Below are positions 63,573-64,000 of a stretch of 64,000 nucleotides of DNA, piece after piece (position 1 is the first letter of the stretch; every line of letters begins with the position of its first letter). The stretch is from assembly GCF_004803755.1 (NCBI RefSeq), contig NZ_CP032311.1:122501-186500 (forward strand). Direction: 5' to 3'. The notes under the pieces were generated by a model. That model saw only the letters and a list, made by a program, of their open reading frames with translations, had not been told where the DNA came from and ran no database searches. The DNA is from Pseudomonas sp. DG56-2. Its GTDB lineage: Bacteria > Pseudomonadota > Gammaproteobacteria > Pseudomonadales > Pseudomonadaceae. The translations under genes and the position numbers were made by a program.

Positions 63573-64000
63573 TCAGCTCAAGGCCGGGCGCAGGGAGTAG
63601 GTTTTGAGCTGGGCGGCGAAGTCGCGCAGCGATTGGATACCGCTGGCTTCGGCCTCGTGTACCCAGTCTTTCATGGCCGCCAGCATGTCGTGGCCGTTGG
63701 CGCTGGTGCGCAGCCAGATTTGCTGCAGGGCCAGGCGTTTCTCATAGATGGTCTTGAGTGCCTGGCTGTGCTCGAGCATGGTTTGGATGCGGGCGTGATG
63801 ACGGTCTTCCAGCAGACTGGTCTCCCGTGACAACAGACGCTTGGCGCGGCGGAATTGATGGCGAACCGAATCATCGACACGCGCCAGTTCCTGTTTGACC
63901 AAGGGCGCGATGACCAGCTTGCGGTACTGGGCCATGATCTGGAAACGGTTGTTGAGGATCGCCATTGCCGTGTCCATGTCCAACTGACCCTTGCCTTCGA
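63573..64000 (-). CDS. desA: DesA-type fatty acid desaturase, C-terminal part (partial)
   Basis: The frame is open to the window edge and the 5' end lies outside. The 142 visible residues (from EGKGQLDMDTAMAILNNRF to LKTYSLRPALS) form a basic, all-helical tail rather than the histidine-box core. This matches the alpha-bundle tail that Pseudomonas DesA acyl-lipid desaturases share with ISL3-family transposases. The place next to a PAS-GGDEF gene agrees, since desA lies there in P. aeruginosa. Without the catalytic core an ISL3-related protein cannot be excluded. Confidence 0.65.
   Translation of the reverse strand, partial: EGKGQLDMDTAMAILNNRFQIMAQYRKLVIAPLVKQELARVDDSVRHQFRRAKRLLSRETSLLEDRHHARIQTMLEHSQALKTIYEKRLALQQIWLRTSANGHDMLAAMKDWVHEAEASGIQSLRDFAAQLKTYSLRPALS

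Overview
The window looks like a chromosomal segment of a Pseudomonas from the fluorescens/putida side of the genus. The reasons are a 23S-5S-5S rRNA operon end, a complete lap biofilm-adhesion locus (lapG, lapD, lapA, lapE, lapB, lapC), a tRNA-Arg(CCG), gabDT, and a PAS-GGDEF gene next to desA. Codon use is uniformly GC-rich, apart from the rRNA and a short AT-richer patch beside the tRNA.

Layout. Positions 1-1003 hold the 3' end of a 23S rRNA and two nearly identical 5S genes, each followed by its own terminator. A GntR/FCD regulator (minus strand) follows, with a palindrome in front of it. Positions 1995-24684 are the lap locus. lapG (periplasmic protease) and lapD (inner-membrane c-di-GMP receptor) lie on the plus strand. 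A 113-residue orphan and the 14.2-kb lapA adhesin lie on the minus strand. The type I exporter lapE-lapB-lapC is divergent from lapA. LapA carries an intact N-terminal retention module with the TAAG cleavage site, about 14 near-identical 609-bp repeats, a von Willebrand A (VWA) domain, RTX repeats and a type I secretion signal. LapD retains its W125, R450, F566 and E617 positions and LapG its Cys-His-Asp triad, so the switch should work: high c-di-GMP keeps LapG on LapD, low c-di-GMP releases it to cut LapA off the cell.

Positions 24736-36116 hold a WYL regulator, a Sel1 protein, and a tight marR-fusC-DUF1656-hlyD-nodT efflux operon with a MarR-type palindrome. Then come an nfeD-slipin pair, a YbaK-type deacylase, DUF2789, a two-helix membrane protein and a CBS protein.

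The most unusual part is 36297-54940: fourteen consecutive minus-strand genes, mostly overlapping or a few bases apart. It starts with srfA, srfB (actin/Hsp70-type ATPase) and srfC (large P-loop GTPase-like protein). It continues with a membrane-anchored helical-repeat protein, a periplasmic VWA protein, a MacB-like ABC ATPase and permease, a periplasmic formylglycine-generating-enzyme-like (SUMF1) protein, two coiled-coil lipoproteins and two paralogous membrane-anchored VWA proteins. Two zinc-ribbon membrane proteins end it. I read it as a trans-envelope machine of unknown function with both cytoplasmic nucleotide switches and periplasmic metal-binding domains.

Positions 55211-57891 are accessory: a DUF3077/DUF6124-type small gene with an elaborately structured upstream region, an orphan 303-residue protein, and a 0.9-kb segment bounded by tRNA-Arg(CCG) and a 46-bp copy of its 3' end, as left by a tRNA-targeting integrative element. 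From 58153 the window returns to core genes: gabD and gabT, an HDOD protein with a receiver domain that has lost its phospho-acceptor Asp, a PAS-GGDEF diguanylate cyclase, and the 3' end of desA running off the edge.
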